DNA of 64,000 nt from an endosymbiont of Galathealinum brachiosum (GTDB lineage Bacteria; Pseudomonadota; Gammaproteobacteria; SZUA-229), in contig QFXC01000002.1 of NCBI GenBank assembly GCA_003349885.1, positions 191,850-255,849 of the forward strand, read 5' to 3'. The notes under the pieces are model-generated. The model saw nothing but the letters and a program-made list of their open reading frames with translations. It had not been told where the DNA came from and searched no databases. A program made the position numbers and the translations under genes. Shown here one piece after another: positions 33,105 to 43,288 of the stretch (within the stretch, counting starts at the first letter, position 1; every line of letters begins with the position of its first letter).

Positions 33105-34523
33105 ATGTATATGGAAATGACTAAGACCCCCGGCTTTCTAAAAGAATTTGCAGTCCCTTTCACCATCAAAAATCTGAGTCTGATAGTAATTTTTTCCCTT
33201 TTATTCTTCTTAATGGGTGTATCAGGCCTGCAACTTCAATCAGCACAAACAGGTGTATCATCTATCTGGCCAGCATCTGGTCTGACTTTCGCCTGTCTAT
33301 TAATATTTGGTTTCAGGTTATGGCCAGGTGTTTTAGCTGGCATGCTGTTATTAGGTTTTTATACCGGTTTACCATTCCAGGTTGCGATAATTTCAGGTAT
33401 AGCGGCAATATTAGAAACGGTTATACCACTTAGTATCGCCAGAAAATTTGGTTTTACCGGACGACTTGATTCTCTTCATGAAGCGCTTATTTTCGCAACA
33501 ATAGTAACTCTGGGGCCCATAATAAGTGCTCTCATTGGCTCAACATCAATGTATTTCTTCAGTGAAGCAGCAACCCTGCCTTCACTGTCTGTGATGATGT
33601 TATGGTGGTTAGGCAACAGTATCGGTATTTTATTATTTGGTGGGATGATATTAAGCATCTGTACAGGTGTATCTAATGGACTTTTCTTCAATCATTTCTG
33701 GGAAAAAATATCTCTTATACTAGCTGCTCTGCTGATTTGCACTCTTGCTTTTTTACAGTCCAGCGGTATCGAATCGACTCTTTTTATTAAATTCATCATT
33801 CCATTAACAATGATCGGTGCCATACGTTTTGGCTCTTTTGGGGCGTTTTCTTCACCTCTAATTGCCACCATTGTACTGCTTTCTATATCCAGCAACTTAC
33901 CCGATAACTTATTTGAACATGCACCGTTTGGATACCTTTACCTGATTCTTGTTGAGTTATGGTTTGTCAGCATTTCAGGGTTAATAATGGCGGGTGCCTT
34001 TCATGATCGTTCATCCCAGTCACAAATGAAATGGCTTGCCCATCATGACACATTGACTCAACTTGCTAATCGTAATGTACTGGAACAGGAAACAATTCAT
34101 GCACTTCAGGGTATGCGCCGTATGGATCAGGGTTTATGCCTGTTGTTTATCGATCTTGATCAGTTAAAATCAGTTAATGATCAACTTGGCCATAAAGAAG
34201 GTGATAGACTGTTAGTCTCAACAGCAAAATTATTAGTCAAGCAGGTACGTAGTCGCGACATTGTGGCACGCTGGGGTGGTGATGAATTTATCATTTTATT
34301 ACGTAACTGTGACCTTGTAGAAGCTCAGCACATTGCTGAAAAAATAATAATAAGTGTTCATGAACTGTCTTCATTATTTAAAGGGAAAAAATTTAAAATT
34401 TCGATGAGTATAGGTGTTACTAATGCTTTAAAAGACGACTCCCATGAGAGTCTTATAGAGCGTGCAGATAAAGCCTGTTATACCGCTAAAAACACGGGGA
34501 AAGATAAGGTTATTGTAATTTAA
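33105..34523 (+). CDS. diguanylate cyclase with MASE1 membrane sensor
   Basis: The 472-residue protein has about eight membrane helices (about 20-305) of MASE1 type, including SSIWPASGLTFACLLIFGFRLWPGVLAG. The C-terminal GGDEF domain has DTLTQLANR and the active-site motif RWGGDEF. An I-site RSRD sits five residues before GGDEF, so product feedback inhibition is likely. It makes cyclic di-GMP from two GTP. An EAL-domain gene follows 60 bp downstream, giving an opposing enzyme pair. An ATG six bases further in is an alternative start. Confidence 0.93.
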   Translation: MYMEMTKTPGFLKEFAVPFTIKNLSLIVIFSLLFFLMGVSGLQLQSAQTGVSSIWPASGLTFACLLIFGFRLWPGVLAGMLLLGFYTGLPFQVAIISGIAAILETVIPLSIARKFGFTGRLDSLHEALIFATIVTLGPIISALIGSTSMYFFSEAATLPSLSVMMLWWLGNSIGILLFGGMILSICTGVSNGLFFNHFWEKISLILAALLICTLAFLQSSGIESTLFIKFIIPLTMIGAIRFGSFGAFSSPLIATIVLLSISSNLPDNLFEHAPFGYLYLILVELWFVSISGLIMAGAFHDRSSQSQMKWLAHHDTLTQLANRNVLEQETIHALQGMRRMDQGLCLLFIDLDQLKSVNDQLGHKEGDRLLVSTAKLLVKQVRSRDIVARWGGDEFIILLRNCDLVEAQHIAEKIIISVHELSSLFKGKKFKISMSIGVTNALKDDSHESLIERADKACYTAKNTGKDKVIVI

Positions 34524-34583
34524 CAGCTATATAACTTTAGCAATTTAAATTATATTTAAAAATAACGAGCTTTAAACATAATC

Positions 34584-36926
34584 ATGCATCCTTTAAATAT
34601 CAAATATATTATTATTTTAATTATATTCACACTAATTTCTTCACCAGTATATGCAAATTATAATTCTCAGCAATTAAACATACTGGTTATACACTCTTAT
34701 CATCAGGAATACCCATGGACACTGTCACAGTATGAAGCATTTAAAAATCAACTTACCAGCGGTTTACCTGAATACAATATAAATTACTCAACAGAATATC
34801 TCGATACAAAACACATTTCACCTTCTGAAAATTATAAAAATAATTTTTTACTTTACCTTAGCTCAAAATACAAACATAACATACCCGATCTGGTTTATGT
34901 CACTGACGACAATGCACTGAAATTTATATATTTAGATAATCACGACTTACCCTGGACTATACCTATCGTATTTTCAGGCATAAACAACACCAAGTTCGAC
35001 ACATCAGATACAAAAAGACCTGTTGCCGGTATATTTGAATACAAAGATATTAAGTCATCAATTAGTCTGGCAAAAACAATCAGTACAAACACATCAAATA
35101 TCACCTTCCTCGGTGATGGCGGCACAACTGACAAAGCCATAAGAAGAATAATAGAAAGTGGAGAATACAGTTCTGACGATTACAATATAAGTCAATTGAA
35201 CGATACAAGTCTGGACACATTACTTAACAGGTTAAACACTATGGAGCCCGGGGTTGTCATCTTAACAACCATTGGAGGCATTCACGACCGTAATAACAAC
35301 CTCCTCAGTCTGAAAAAAACAATTAATGCATTAACGAGCACTGGCCGTAAAATCATAGTAATGGAAGACGCCTATTTATTCCCGGGAATACTGGGCGGAT
35401 ATATTACAAGCGGAAAAAGTCAGGGAAAATCTGCGGCGAAAATTGCACAGAGGATATTAAGAGGTGAGTTAACTGAAAATATAAAAACAAACAAACAGAA
35501 TAATAGTGAATTCATATTAAGCTGGCCGGAAATCAATAATTTCGAACTAAATCTGGACCAGGATTTACTTAAAACGGCAACCATCATCAATCGCCCCCCT
35601 CCTTTTCTTGAACAGCACCCTGAGATCCTTCAGTGGTTACTGTTATCAATTACTCTATTACTGATTACCCTGACCGGAGTAACATATAATGTGCGAAGAA
35701 AAAGTCATTTATTAAAGGCACAATACAGGGACAATTGCACTGGTCTGGAAAATCGAATCAAGCTAATACGCGACATAAATCACTCAATCGACCCCAATCT
35801 TTGCATTATTGATATTAAAAACTTTAAATCCATTAACAATATTTATGGAATGAAAATAGGTGATAATTTATTAGCCAGCTTCGGACTTAAAGTAAGCGAA
35901 AACCTGTCAAAAAACTATAAACTTTATCGGGTTGGAGGAAATCAGTTCGGCATCCTGAATCGAAACCTGATATCACCCGATAAATTTGATAGTTATATAG
36001 TTGAGTTATTAAAAGACATTCAAAACAACAGTTACAATATAAAAAATCTTGAAATTTGCCTGACAATAACTGCTGGCATTAGTAAAAATGAACGCGAGTT
36101 ATTAATACCCAGAGCAGAGCAGGCGTTACAAAAGGCCAAAGAATTAAATAAAGACCTGTTTATTATTGATCGTATTGAAGATGAAACCGAGCATTACCAG
36201 AAAAATCTTCTATGGGCTCAAAAACTGAACAACGCTTTATCAACTGACCATATCGTCCCCTACTTTCAACCCATAATACATAACAAGACAGGAAAAAAAG
36301 ATAAGTTTGAAGCCCTCGTTAGACTAATAGATGATAATAACAAAGCTATAACGCCCTATTACTTTCTAGAAGCTGCAAAATATACACGCCAATACACCGC
36401 ATTAACCATGCAAATGATTGAGAAATCATTTCAGATGATAAAGAACCGGGATATAACTATCTCAATAAATTTTACCGTTGACGATATTAGAGACAAGGAA
36501 ACAATCGACTTCTTTAAATCAAAAGTAAACCAGTACAATGTTGGCAACAATGTCATTCTTGAGTTAACAGAAAGCGAAGGCATAGAAAATTATTCTGAAA
36601 TTGCGGATTTTATATTCGAGATAAAAAAACTTGGCTGCAAAATAGCCATCGATGACTTTGGTACAGGTTATTCAAACTTCACACATTTAATTCATCTGAA
36701 TGTAGATTATCTGAAGATAGATGGTTCAATTATTCAAAATATAACCAGTGATAAAAATGCAGAAATTGTCGCTAAAACGCTGGTAGAATTTTCGAATCAA
36801 CTCGGCATTGAGACCATAGCTGAATTTGTAGACTCTCAGGAAGTAATGGATAAAGTGATAGAAATTGGAATTGATTATTCTCAGGGATATTTCCTCGGAA
36901 AACCAGAAAAAACCCTTTCTCTTTAA
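34584..36926 (+). CDS. EAL phosphodiesterase with periplasmic binding domain and degenerate GGDEF
   Basis: The 780-residue protein has a signal/anchor helix and a periplasmic ABC-substrate-binding-like domain (about 30-340, LNILVIHSYHQEYPWTLSQY). One membrane helix (about 348-372) is followed by a GGDEF domain degraded to VGGNQFGIL and an EAL domain with KFEALVRL, ELTESEGIENY and IDDFGTGYSNF. The EAL part keeps catalytic and metal residues, so it should hydrolyse cyclic di-GMP; the GGDEF part is likely regulatory. It lies 60 bp after the diguanylate cyclase gene. Confidence 0.9.
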   Translation: MHPLNIKYIIILIIFTLISSPVYANYNSQQLNILVIHSYHQEYPWTLSQYEAFKNQLTSGLPEYNINYSTEYLDTKHISPSENYKNNFLLYLSSKYKHNIPDLVYVTDDNALKFIYLDNHDLPWTIPIVFSGINNTKFDTSDTKRPVAGIFEYKDIKSSISLAKTISTNTSNITFLGDGGTTDKAIRRIIESGEYSSDDYNISQLNDTSLDTLLNRLNTMEPGVVILTTIGGIHDRNNNLLSLKKTINALTSTGRKIIVMEDAYLFPGILGGYITSGKSQGKSAAKIAQRILRGELTENIKTNKQNNSEFILSWPEINNFELNLDQDLLKTATIINRPPPFLEQHPEILQWLLLSITLLLITLTGVTYNVRRKSHLLKAQYRDNCTGLENRIKLIRDINHSIDPNLCIIDIKNFKSINNIYGMKIGDNLLASFGLKVSENLSKNYKLYRVGGNQFGILNRNLISPDKFDSYIVELLKDIQNNSYNIKNLEICLTITAGISKNERELLIPRAEQALQKAKELNKDLFIIDRIEDETEHYQKNLLWAQKLNNALSTDHIVPYFQPIIHNKTGKKDKFEALVRLIDDNNKAITPYYFLEAAKYTRQYTALTMQMIEKSFQMIKNRDITISINFTVDDIRDKETIDFFKSKVNQYNVGNNVILELTESEGIENYSEIADFIFEIKKLGCKIAIDDFGTGYSNFTHLIHLNVDYLKIDGSIIQNITSDKNAEIVAKTLVEFSNQLGIETIAEFVDSQEVMDKVIEIGIDYSQGYFLGKPEKTLSL

Positions 36927-36955
36927 AAATAAAATTAAAGTACTGGATAACTACA

Positions 36956-37897
<942 letters not shown>

Positions 37898-37960
37898 TTA
37901 TTATTATGTAACTCTGAAGGATTGTTCACGAACTAAAATTCGTCCTCCACAGAAGATTTT

Positions 37961-38638
37961 TTAATCTTTGTTTACAACGGCCTTTAGAGGTTTTACAAGA
38001 TCATCAAAATCTTTGGGTAATACATATTGTATAACTTCTTTTTCTGTTTCGCTAAGCGCTATATCTACGCCTTTATTCGGGTATAACCAGTGCACTGCAT
38101 CACTTTCAGTATCCTGAATTTTTTCAGCTGGCTGACCAAAGCGTTTTTCAATTAACTCAGCATCCAGGTGAATAGCCGGTAAATAGGTAATTGATGCAAT
38201 GGCTGATTGACGTACAAGCTCTGCATCCTCATCCAGAAGAGTAACCTGACGTATACCACTATCTAAAGTAGCAATACGCGCACCACGATTGTATATCGCC
38301 TGAATTTCATCTGCAGGAAGATCAAATGATATAACCATTTTAGATTTAAGACCGGCTATTTTAAGCTGACTGAAAAAAGCTTCAATCACTGCATCAGATT
38401 CAGAAGATGAAAACAGGGTTATTTTTGCTCTTTCTTTATATAACTGTTCTGCATCGTTCAATGTAGATTGACCAATAACTAAATTAAACACACGGGTATG
38501 CCCCGATTCCATATTTTCTATTTGCCACGGAAAACCGGTAGAACTCACTTCTCTTTCACTAAGAGAGGACAGGTATATACCCAGAACCAGAGCCACAACA
38601 GTAAAACCCAGTACACTTAAGAAAGCATGTTTGCTCAT
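37961..38638 (-). CDS. hypothetical membrane-anchored protein
   Basis: The 225-residue protein has one N-terminal membrane helix (about 5-24, AFLSVLGFTVVALVLGIYL) and a periplasmic mixed alpha/beta domain without recognised motifs. It lies 26 bp after the next membrane gene on the same strand. Family unknown to me. Confidence 0.6.
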   Translation of the reverse strand: MSKHAFLSVLGFTVVALVLGIYLSSLSEREVSSTGFPWQIENMESGHTRVFNLVIGQSTLNDAEQLYKERAKITLFSSSESDAVIEAFFSQLKIAGLKSKMVISFDLPADEIQAIYNRGARIATLDSGIRQVTLLDEDAELVRQSAIASITYLPAIHLDAELIEKRFGQPAEKIQDTESDAVHWLYPNKGVDIALSETEKEVIQYVLPKDFDDLVKPLKAVVNKD

Positions 38639-38664
38639 ATTATATATTTACTCTGGTTTTATAT

Positions 38665-39165
38665 TTATTCTGAAATAGGCGTCGGTGCATTTTCAGGAAA
38701 ACGTTCACTTACCCAGTCAGGCAACATCGCATTTTTTGCCTGATGTAATGATTCTGACTCAAAGATAATCAAACCCAGTACGCTCACCATTACAGGTAAA
38801 AACGTAGCGCCACCAAATGCCCAGTGCTGGGGTTTCATATCACCACCGGCAATCATATAAATAATACCTAATAAGCTCCCTACAACTGTCAGCATGAGAA
38901 GGAAGAAACGACTGCGACGTGCTGCAATTTGCCAATGACCATTCACATACCAGCTAGCCCGTGTTTTAGCTCTCTGAGCACCCCAGAAAAGATATACCAG
39001 GCTGACTACTGAGAAAATAGGAATAACCACGATCAGGTGAGTCAATGAACTCGCACTCATAACCGCAACAAAAACAAGTACGTGATTGAAAATCAGGTTC
39101 GTTAAAAATACCTCATGAGGAACACGGGCTTTTTTGATGTCTTCAGGTGAAATATCAAACTTCAT
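38665..39165 (-). CDS. hypothetical inner-membrane protein
   Basis: The 166-residue protein has four membrane helices (about 22-40, 44-62, 88-108 and 118-138) with a charged N-terminus (MKFDISPEDIKKARVP). It lies on the same strand as, and 26 bp before, the anchored protein at 37961, so the two likely work together. Function unknown. Confidence 0.65.
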   Translation of the reverse strand: MKFDISPEDIKKARVPHEVFLTNLIFNHVLVFVAVMSASSLTHLIVVIPIFSVVSLVYLFWGAQRAKTRASWYVNGHWQIAARRSRFFLLMLTVVGSLLGIIYMIAGGDMKPQHWAFGGATFLPVMVSVLGLIIFESESLHQAKNAMLPDWVSERFPENAPTPISE

Positions 39166-39234
39166 GAATGGTTAACCGGTTAAGTAAAAGTCGGGGTGAA
39201 TTATAACATTAATAAATGCTTAAATACCCTCTGG

Positions 39235-40005
39235 TTATGTGTCAAATAGCCGCAGATAATTGACTTTGCTCAACTCGGCGATGTTTTCTACACTGTTTCC
39301 CCGCACTTCTGCCAGACACTCAGCCACATGCCCTACCCAGCCGGGATGATTCTGTTTACCCCGATGCGGCACAGGTGCCAGATAAGGTGAGTCAGTTTCA
39401 ATTAGAAAACGATCATCGGGTACCTGCCGGGCCACTTCACGAAGTGCTTCAGCATTTTTAAACGTGACTATACCTGAGAATGAGATATACATGCCCATAT
39501 CAAGCGCCTGACGCGCCATATCCCAGCTTTCTGTAAAGCAGTGTAATACGCCACCACATGTCTCTACATTCCCTTCTTTAAGGATATCCAGCGTATCTTT
39601 CTGTGCATCCCGGGTATGGATAATCACGGGTTTTTTCAGTTCATTTGCCGCCTGCATATGCACCTGAAAGCTGGATAATTGCTGCTCACGGGTATCTTTA
39701 GAGTAATAGTAATCCAGCCCGGTTTCACCAATTGCGACGACTTTAGGGTCTGAACCCAGCTCAATCAATTGCTGAAGTTTGACGGTATCATCCTGTGTAT
39801 CACAGGGATGTACGCCAACCGAGATATCAATATTATCGCGATCCTGCACCAGCGCTTTCATAGACGGGTATTCATCCAGACTAATCGATACACACAGCAT
39901 ACGCTCAACCTGAGCTTGCTGGATAACATCCATTAATTCTGAGAAATTATTATTAAAATCTTTTAGATCGATTCGATCTAGATGGCAGTGGGAATCATAG
40001 AACAT
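39235..40005 (-). CDS. TatD-family metal-dependent hydrolase
   Basis: The 256-residue protein has the TatD signatures: DSHCHLDRID at the N-terminus, VGVHPCDTQ, AIGETGLDYYY, PVIIHTRDAQ, GGVLHCFTES and LIETDSPYLAP. TatD proteins are magnesium-dependent nucleases. It closes the conserved holB-pilZ-tatD run. Confidence 0.94.
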   Translation of the reverse strand: MFYDSHCHLDRIDLKDFNNNFSELMDVIQQAQVERMLCVSISLDEYPSMKALVQDRDNIDISVGVHPCDTQDDTVKLQQLIELGSDPKVVAIGETGLDYYYSKDTREQQLSSFQVHMQAANELKKPVIIHTRDAQKDTLDILKEGNVETCGGVLHCFTESWDMARQALDMGMYISFSGIVTFKNAEALREVARQVPDDRFLIETDSPYLAPVPHRGKQNHPGWVGHVAECLAEVRGNSVENIAELSKVNYLRLFDT

Positions 40006-40011
40006 GAAAAA

Positions 40012-40107
40012 AGTCTTAAGTCGTAAGTCATAAGTCGTAAGCCCTAAATATGCAGCGCCTACGGCGCACCGCTTTGACTTCTGGCTTAGGACTTCTGACT
40101 TAAGACT
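40012..40107. repeat. extragenic palindrome (AAGTC repeats)
   Basis: The left arm has AGTCTTAAGTCGTAAGTC and internal direct copies of TAAGTCGTAAG; the right arm GGACTTCTGACTTAAGACT is its mirror. The centre holds CAGCGCCTACGGCGCACCGC. It fills the gap between pilZ and tatD. Confidence 0.7.
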
Positions 40108-40111
40108 ATGT

Positions 40112-40465
40112 TTACATAGTGTGTGTAGTGCGATCTGACTTCAGAGCACCAGCAAGGTAGGTTTCAATTTTAGTTCTGGTCTGGCCATTATCCTGTGGCC
40201 CGAACTGCACACCGATACCGGTTGATTTATTACCCTGTGCACCTGTGGGTGTAATCCAGACTATTTTGCCCGCCACCGGCAAACGTTCTTTATCGTCCAT
40301 CAGGGTCAACAGCATAAAGACCTCTTCACCAAGACCATATGATTTATTGGTAGGAATAAAGAGCCCACCATTCGAAACAAAAGGCATATAAGCAGCGTAT
40401 AACGCTGCTTTATCTTTAATAGTTAATGAGAGTATACCCTGTCTTGGAGCGCCGCCTGCTGCCAT
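40112..40465 (-). CDS. pilZ: type IV pilus PilZ-domain protein
   Basis: The 117-residue protein is a single PilZ domain beginning GILSLTIKDKAALYAAYMPF, with FIPTNKSYGLGEEVFMLLTLMD and GIGVQFGPQDNG. In pilus-type PilZ proteins cyclic di-GMP binding residues (RxxxR) are usually absent, and none is seen here. It follows holB by 3 bp on the same strand, the usual order. Confidence 0.92.
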   Translation of the reverse strand: MAAGGAPRQGILSLTIKDKAALYAAYMPFVSNGGLFIPTNKSYGLGEEVFMLLTLMDDKERLPVAGKIVWITPTGAQGNKSTGIGVQFGPQDNGQTRTKIETYLAGALKSDRTTHTM

Positions 40466-40468
40466 AAA

Positions 40469-41440
40469 TCAAACCCGTTTTAGTGTTTTATACCATGATA
40501 ATAGCAAATCTTCCCACAACAGTTGTGAATTCAGTGGAATTGATTGCAATTGTTTGTTTTTAACTAACTGATCCAGGTAATCATAAAGCCCCTGCAGACT
40601 GGATCGAGTCACCAGTTGTTTTAATTCTGTCTGCTGCTCTGTGTGTATTAAAGTTGCAGAATCACCGCATTGATGCAGTTTAATTAAATCCTGCACCCAG
40701 TCAAATAACCAGTTAAGTAAATAATTTAATGGAAGCTTATGTAATAACTCAGCCTGCTCAATTACAGGCTGATTTTTAGCCACATTAAGCAACGAATTTA
40801 TAAGCAGTTTATGATGGTCTAATAATTCACCCTGCTGTAAATCTAACGCAAGTAACGGCGCACCATGCGCCAGATTGAGCAGCGCATTTGCCTGCTGAAT
40901 ATTCTGACTCTCTAACCAGCTTAATGCCTGTTGTGATTCAGGCACATTAAAACTGATATTCTGACAGCGTGAACGAATCGTAACAGGTAATTTTTGCGGG
41001 TTAGAACTAACCAGAATTAACACCGTATCAGAGGAAGGCTCTTCCAGTGTTTTTAATAAACTATTCGATGCATTGATATTCATATCATGTGCATCAACAA
41101 TCAGTGCAACCTGATACCCGCCATACTGACTGGTTAAATTCAGCTTAGATGATAACTGTCGCACATCATCAACCTTAATCGCTTTTCCTCTTTCCTCCGC
41201 CTGCAAAATAAACAGATCCGGATGAGTTTCAGCTTCAACCAACTGACAGGAAGCACACTTACCGCAGGCAATACCATGATCATCCGGTGATTGACACAAC
41301 AAACTATGGGCAAGGTGTAATGCAAAATCCAGCTTACCCAGCCCCAGAGGACCAGACATTAATAACGCATGAGGTAATTTGGCCGATAACTTTTGTTGCT
41401 GTATCTTTTGCCATTGAGATTGTTGCCAGGGATAAAGCAT
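40469..41440 (-). CDS. holB: DNA polymerase III delta-prime subunit
   Basis: The 323-residue clamp-loader subunit has HALLMSGPLGLGKLDFALHLA (modified P-loop), a zinc module with CGKCASCQLVEAETHPDLF, and SNSLLKTLEEPSSDTVLILVS plus the sensor region TIRSRCQ. It forms the clamp-loader complex that loads the beta clamp. Normally tmk lies just upstream of holB; here a separate block of three genes intervenes. Confidence 0.93.
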   Translation of the reverse strand: MLYPWQQSQWQKIQQQKLSAKLPHALLMSGPLGLGKLDFALHLAHSLLCQSPDDHGIACGKCASCQLVEAETHPDLFILQAEERGKAIKVDDVRQLSSKLNLTSQYGGYQVALIVDAHDMNINASNSLLKTLEEPSSDTVLILVSSNPQKLPVTIRSRCQNISFNVPESQQALSWLESQNIQQANALLNLAHGAPLLALDLQQGELLDHHKLLINSLLNVAKNQPVIEQAELLHKLPLNYLLNWLFDWVQDLIKLHQCGDSATLIHTEQQTELKQLVTRSSLQGLYDYLDQLVKNKQLQSIPLNSQLLWEDLLLSWYKTLKRV

Positions 41441-41699
41441 ATTATATTTGGGTGTTCCTTCAGATGCACAAAATGATCAATGCAAAATATTACTATTTAC
41501 ACAACCAAATCACCATGTAAATAATCAGCAAAATTGATTAAACCATAGAAATTTAAAGGTTTATACCGTTAATCTGAATTTATTTATAAGGGCATAAAAT
41601 TTACACATGTCTGGCTATACTTAAACGGTAGATCCAATAAGTGATAAAACAACTTCCCCACTATGCCCTCGAGCATATGACTAACTGGAGCCCCAGACC

Positions 41700-42041
41700 A
41701 TGATGTTAAGTGTAGCCGGACAAAACATAGAAACAAATGAACAGGGTTTTCTTGCAAACCTTGGTGAATGGAATGAAGACTTTACGGAAGCCACAGCAAA
41801 AAACGATGGCGTAGAATTATATAATGATCACTGGGAACTGATTCTTTATTTCAGAGATTATTATGAAGAAAACCAGATATGCCCGACTATGCATAAAGTG
41901 GTTAGAGAACTTGGTAATAAAAACGAACACTTTCACAACCAGAAAGAATACGAAAAACATATTTATAAACTGTTTCCAACCGATCCAACCCACGAGGTAT
42001 GCAAACTTGCTGGCTTGCCTATGCCCCAACCTGATGATTGA
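41700..42041 (+). CDS. DsrC/TusE-family protein lacking the penultimate cysteine
   Basis: The 113-residue protein has the DsrC fold pattern (EQGFLANLGEWNEDFTEATAKNDG, LTDDHW-like ELYNDHWELILYFRDYYEE, and HNQKEYEKHIYKLFPTDPTHEVCKLAGLP). DsrC has two C-terminal cysteines ten residues apart and TusE keeps only the last. Here the upstream Cys is present but the final one is replaced: the tail is KLAGLPMPQPDD, with Asp at the expected position. So it cannot form the DsrC trisulfide and is unlikely to be TusE. A regulatory role, as proposed for cysteine-poor DsrC homologues, is inferred. CTGGAG precedes the ATG pair at 41700/41703. Confidence 0.85.
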   Translation: MMLSVAGQNIETNEQGFLANLGEWNEDFTEATAKNDGVELYNDHWELILYFRDYYEENQICPTMHKVVRELGNKNEHFHNQKEYEKHIYKLFPTDPTHEVCKLAGLPMPQPDD

Positions 42042-42058
42042 TTAGTAATTGCTGTAAC

Positions 42059-42087
42059 AAAAAAGCACCCGGGATGGGTGCTTTTTT
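42059..42087. terminator. bidirectional terminator
   Basis: GCACCC (42065-42070) and GGGTGC (42076-42081) form the stem, flanked by A and T runs. It ends the DsrC-like gene and can also serve the convergent lipoprotein gene. Confidence 0.85.
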
Positions 42088-42130
42088 ATTAAAAATAACA
42101 AATGTACGTTATAACAGATAACCTGATTAA

Positions 42131-42571
42131 CTATTCAACCAGACGACACTCATTAACTCCTGACTGCCCCGTTTTTTTATCTACCTGTTTCAGAAAAGGT
42201 GTTGGTATAATAAGACCCGGCCTTACATCTAACTTAACATAGTAATTTTCACCCGGTTTAGTAGAAATTTTTATCTCTACAGTACCTTCACCATGTGCTG
42301 CAAAAACATGTTCACCGGGCTCTAATGATTGATATATAAATGTCGCATCTTCTGTATTTCCGGCATGTTTTCCGTCAATTTCAACCGCCATTTCAGTATT
42401 AAAATTTAGAACTTTAGGCCTATATATATAAATACCTGATTTAAGCGGATCTTTATTAAATAACTTTGCCTGAGCATCTTGATCAGGTTTTGAATAATGC
42501 GTTGTTCCACATGCGGATAATTGCATAAAAACAGCTACAATTAATAATATATATAAATTAACTAATTTCAT
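42131..42571 (-). CDS. DUF2846 lipoprotein
   Basis: The 146-residue protein has a signal peptide with lipobox LSAC (Cys near residue 21) and a beta-rich DUF2846 domain (SGIYIYRPKVLNFNTEMAVEIDGKHAG and SLEPGEHVFAAHGEG). Function unknown; anchored at the periplasmic face of a membrane. It is 11 bp after the glycine-zipper lipoprotein gene on the same strand. Confidence 0.82.
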   Translation of the reverse strand: MKLVNLYILLIVAVFMQLSACGTTHYSKPDQDAQAKLFNKDPLKSGIYIYRPKVLNFNTEMAVEIDGKHAGNTEDATFIYQSLEPGEHVFAAHGEGTVEIKISTKPGENYYVKLDVRPGLIIPTPFLKQVDKKTGQSGVNECRLVE

Positions 42572-42582
42572 TTTAACTCCAG

Positions 42583-43029
42583 TTATTTTTTAATCTTAGT
42601 ATGAATTATTGCGCTAACATGACCTTCCACTAGAGTGAAGATAACATTATCATTTACTTTAAAGTCATGACCATGCACTAAGCAGTCATACTCTTTTCCA
42701 GAGTCAGCAGTCAAGATCAACCTATCAACAACTTCACCATGCTTTTCATCCATATAAGCAGAACCAATAAATGCACCACTGGTTCCCATTATCGCACTGG
42801 CACTACCACCACCAATCTGCCCACCTATAAGTGCACCAATAAATGCACCTTCAAATTGTTTGCCTAATGATGCCTTCTTTTTAACTTCTCTTATATTAGT
42901 AACTTTACCCGTATGACGTTCAATATTTGGGCCAGACTCTAAATGATCTGTAGGTACTTCTTTTGGAGCTGTTGAACAGCCAAATAAGAGAGCAAAACTA
43001 AAAACTAAAGATAAATACGGAATTTTCAT
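42583..43029 (-). CDS. glycine-zipper lipoprotein
   Basis: The 148-residue protein has a lipobox LFGC (Cys near residue 18) and a glycine-zipper segment (about 65-90, GAFIGALIGGQIGGG). A C-terminal domain with YDCLVHGHDFKVNDNVIF follows. It resembles Rick_17kDa_Anti/SlyB-type envelope lipoproteins. With the DUF2846 gene it forms a pair inserted between holB and tmk. Confidence 0.8.
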   Translation of the reverse strand: MKIPYLSLVFSFALLFGCSTAPKEVPTDHLESGPNIERHTGKVTNIREVKKKASLGKQFEGAFIGALIGGQIGGGSASAIMGTSGAFIGSAYMDEKHGEVVDRLILTADSGKEYDCLVHGHDFKVNDNVIFTLVEGHVSAIIHTKIKK

Positions 43030-43288
43030 GAATATAATCCTTATATTATATTGATTTAATTTAAAAAACTTAAATACTCATTTCCGTTTTAAATATTAAT
43101 ACTGACTTGTCATTCACTCAAAATGAATGTGGGTAATACGATTTTTACCTGTTGCTGCCAATTTTTTTTGTAGTGTTATCCATTTCTCCCATAACAACAA
43201 TTCGCTTTTTATTTTTTTTCCATACTTCGACTATTTTATTTATTCTCTTGAAGTGTGTACAATGATAATTCGCAATAACAATAAATTT

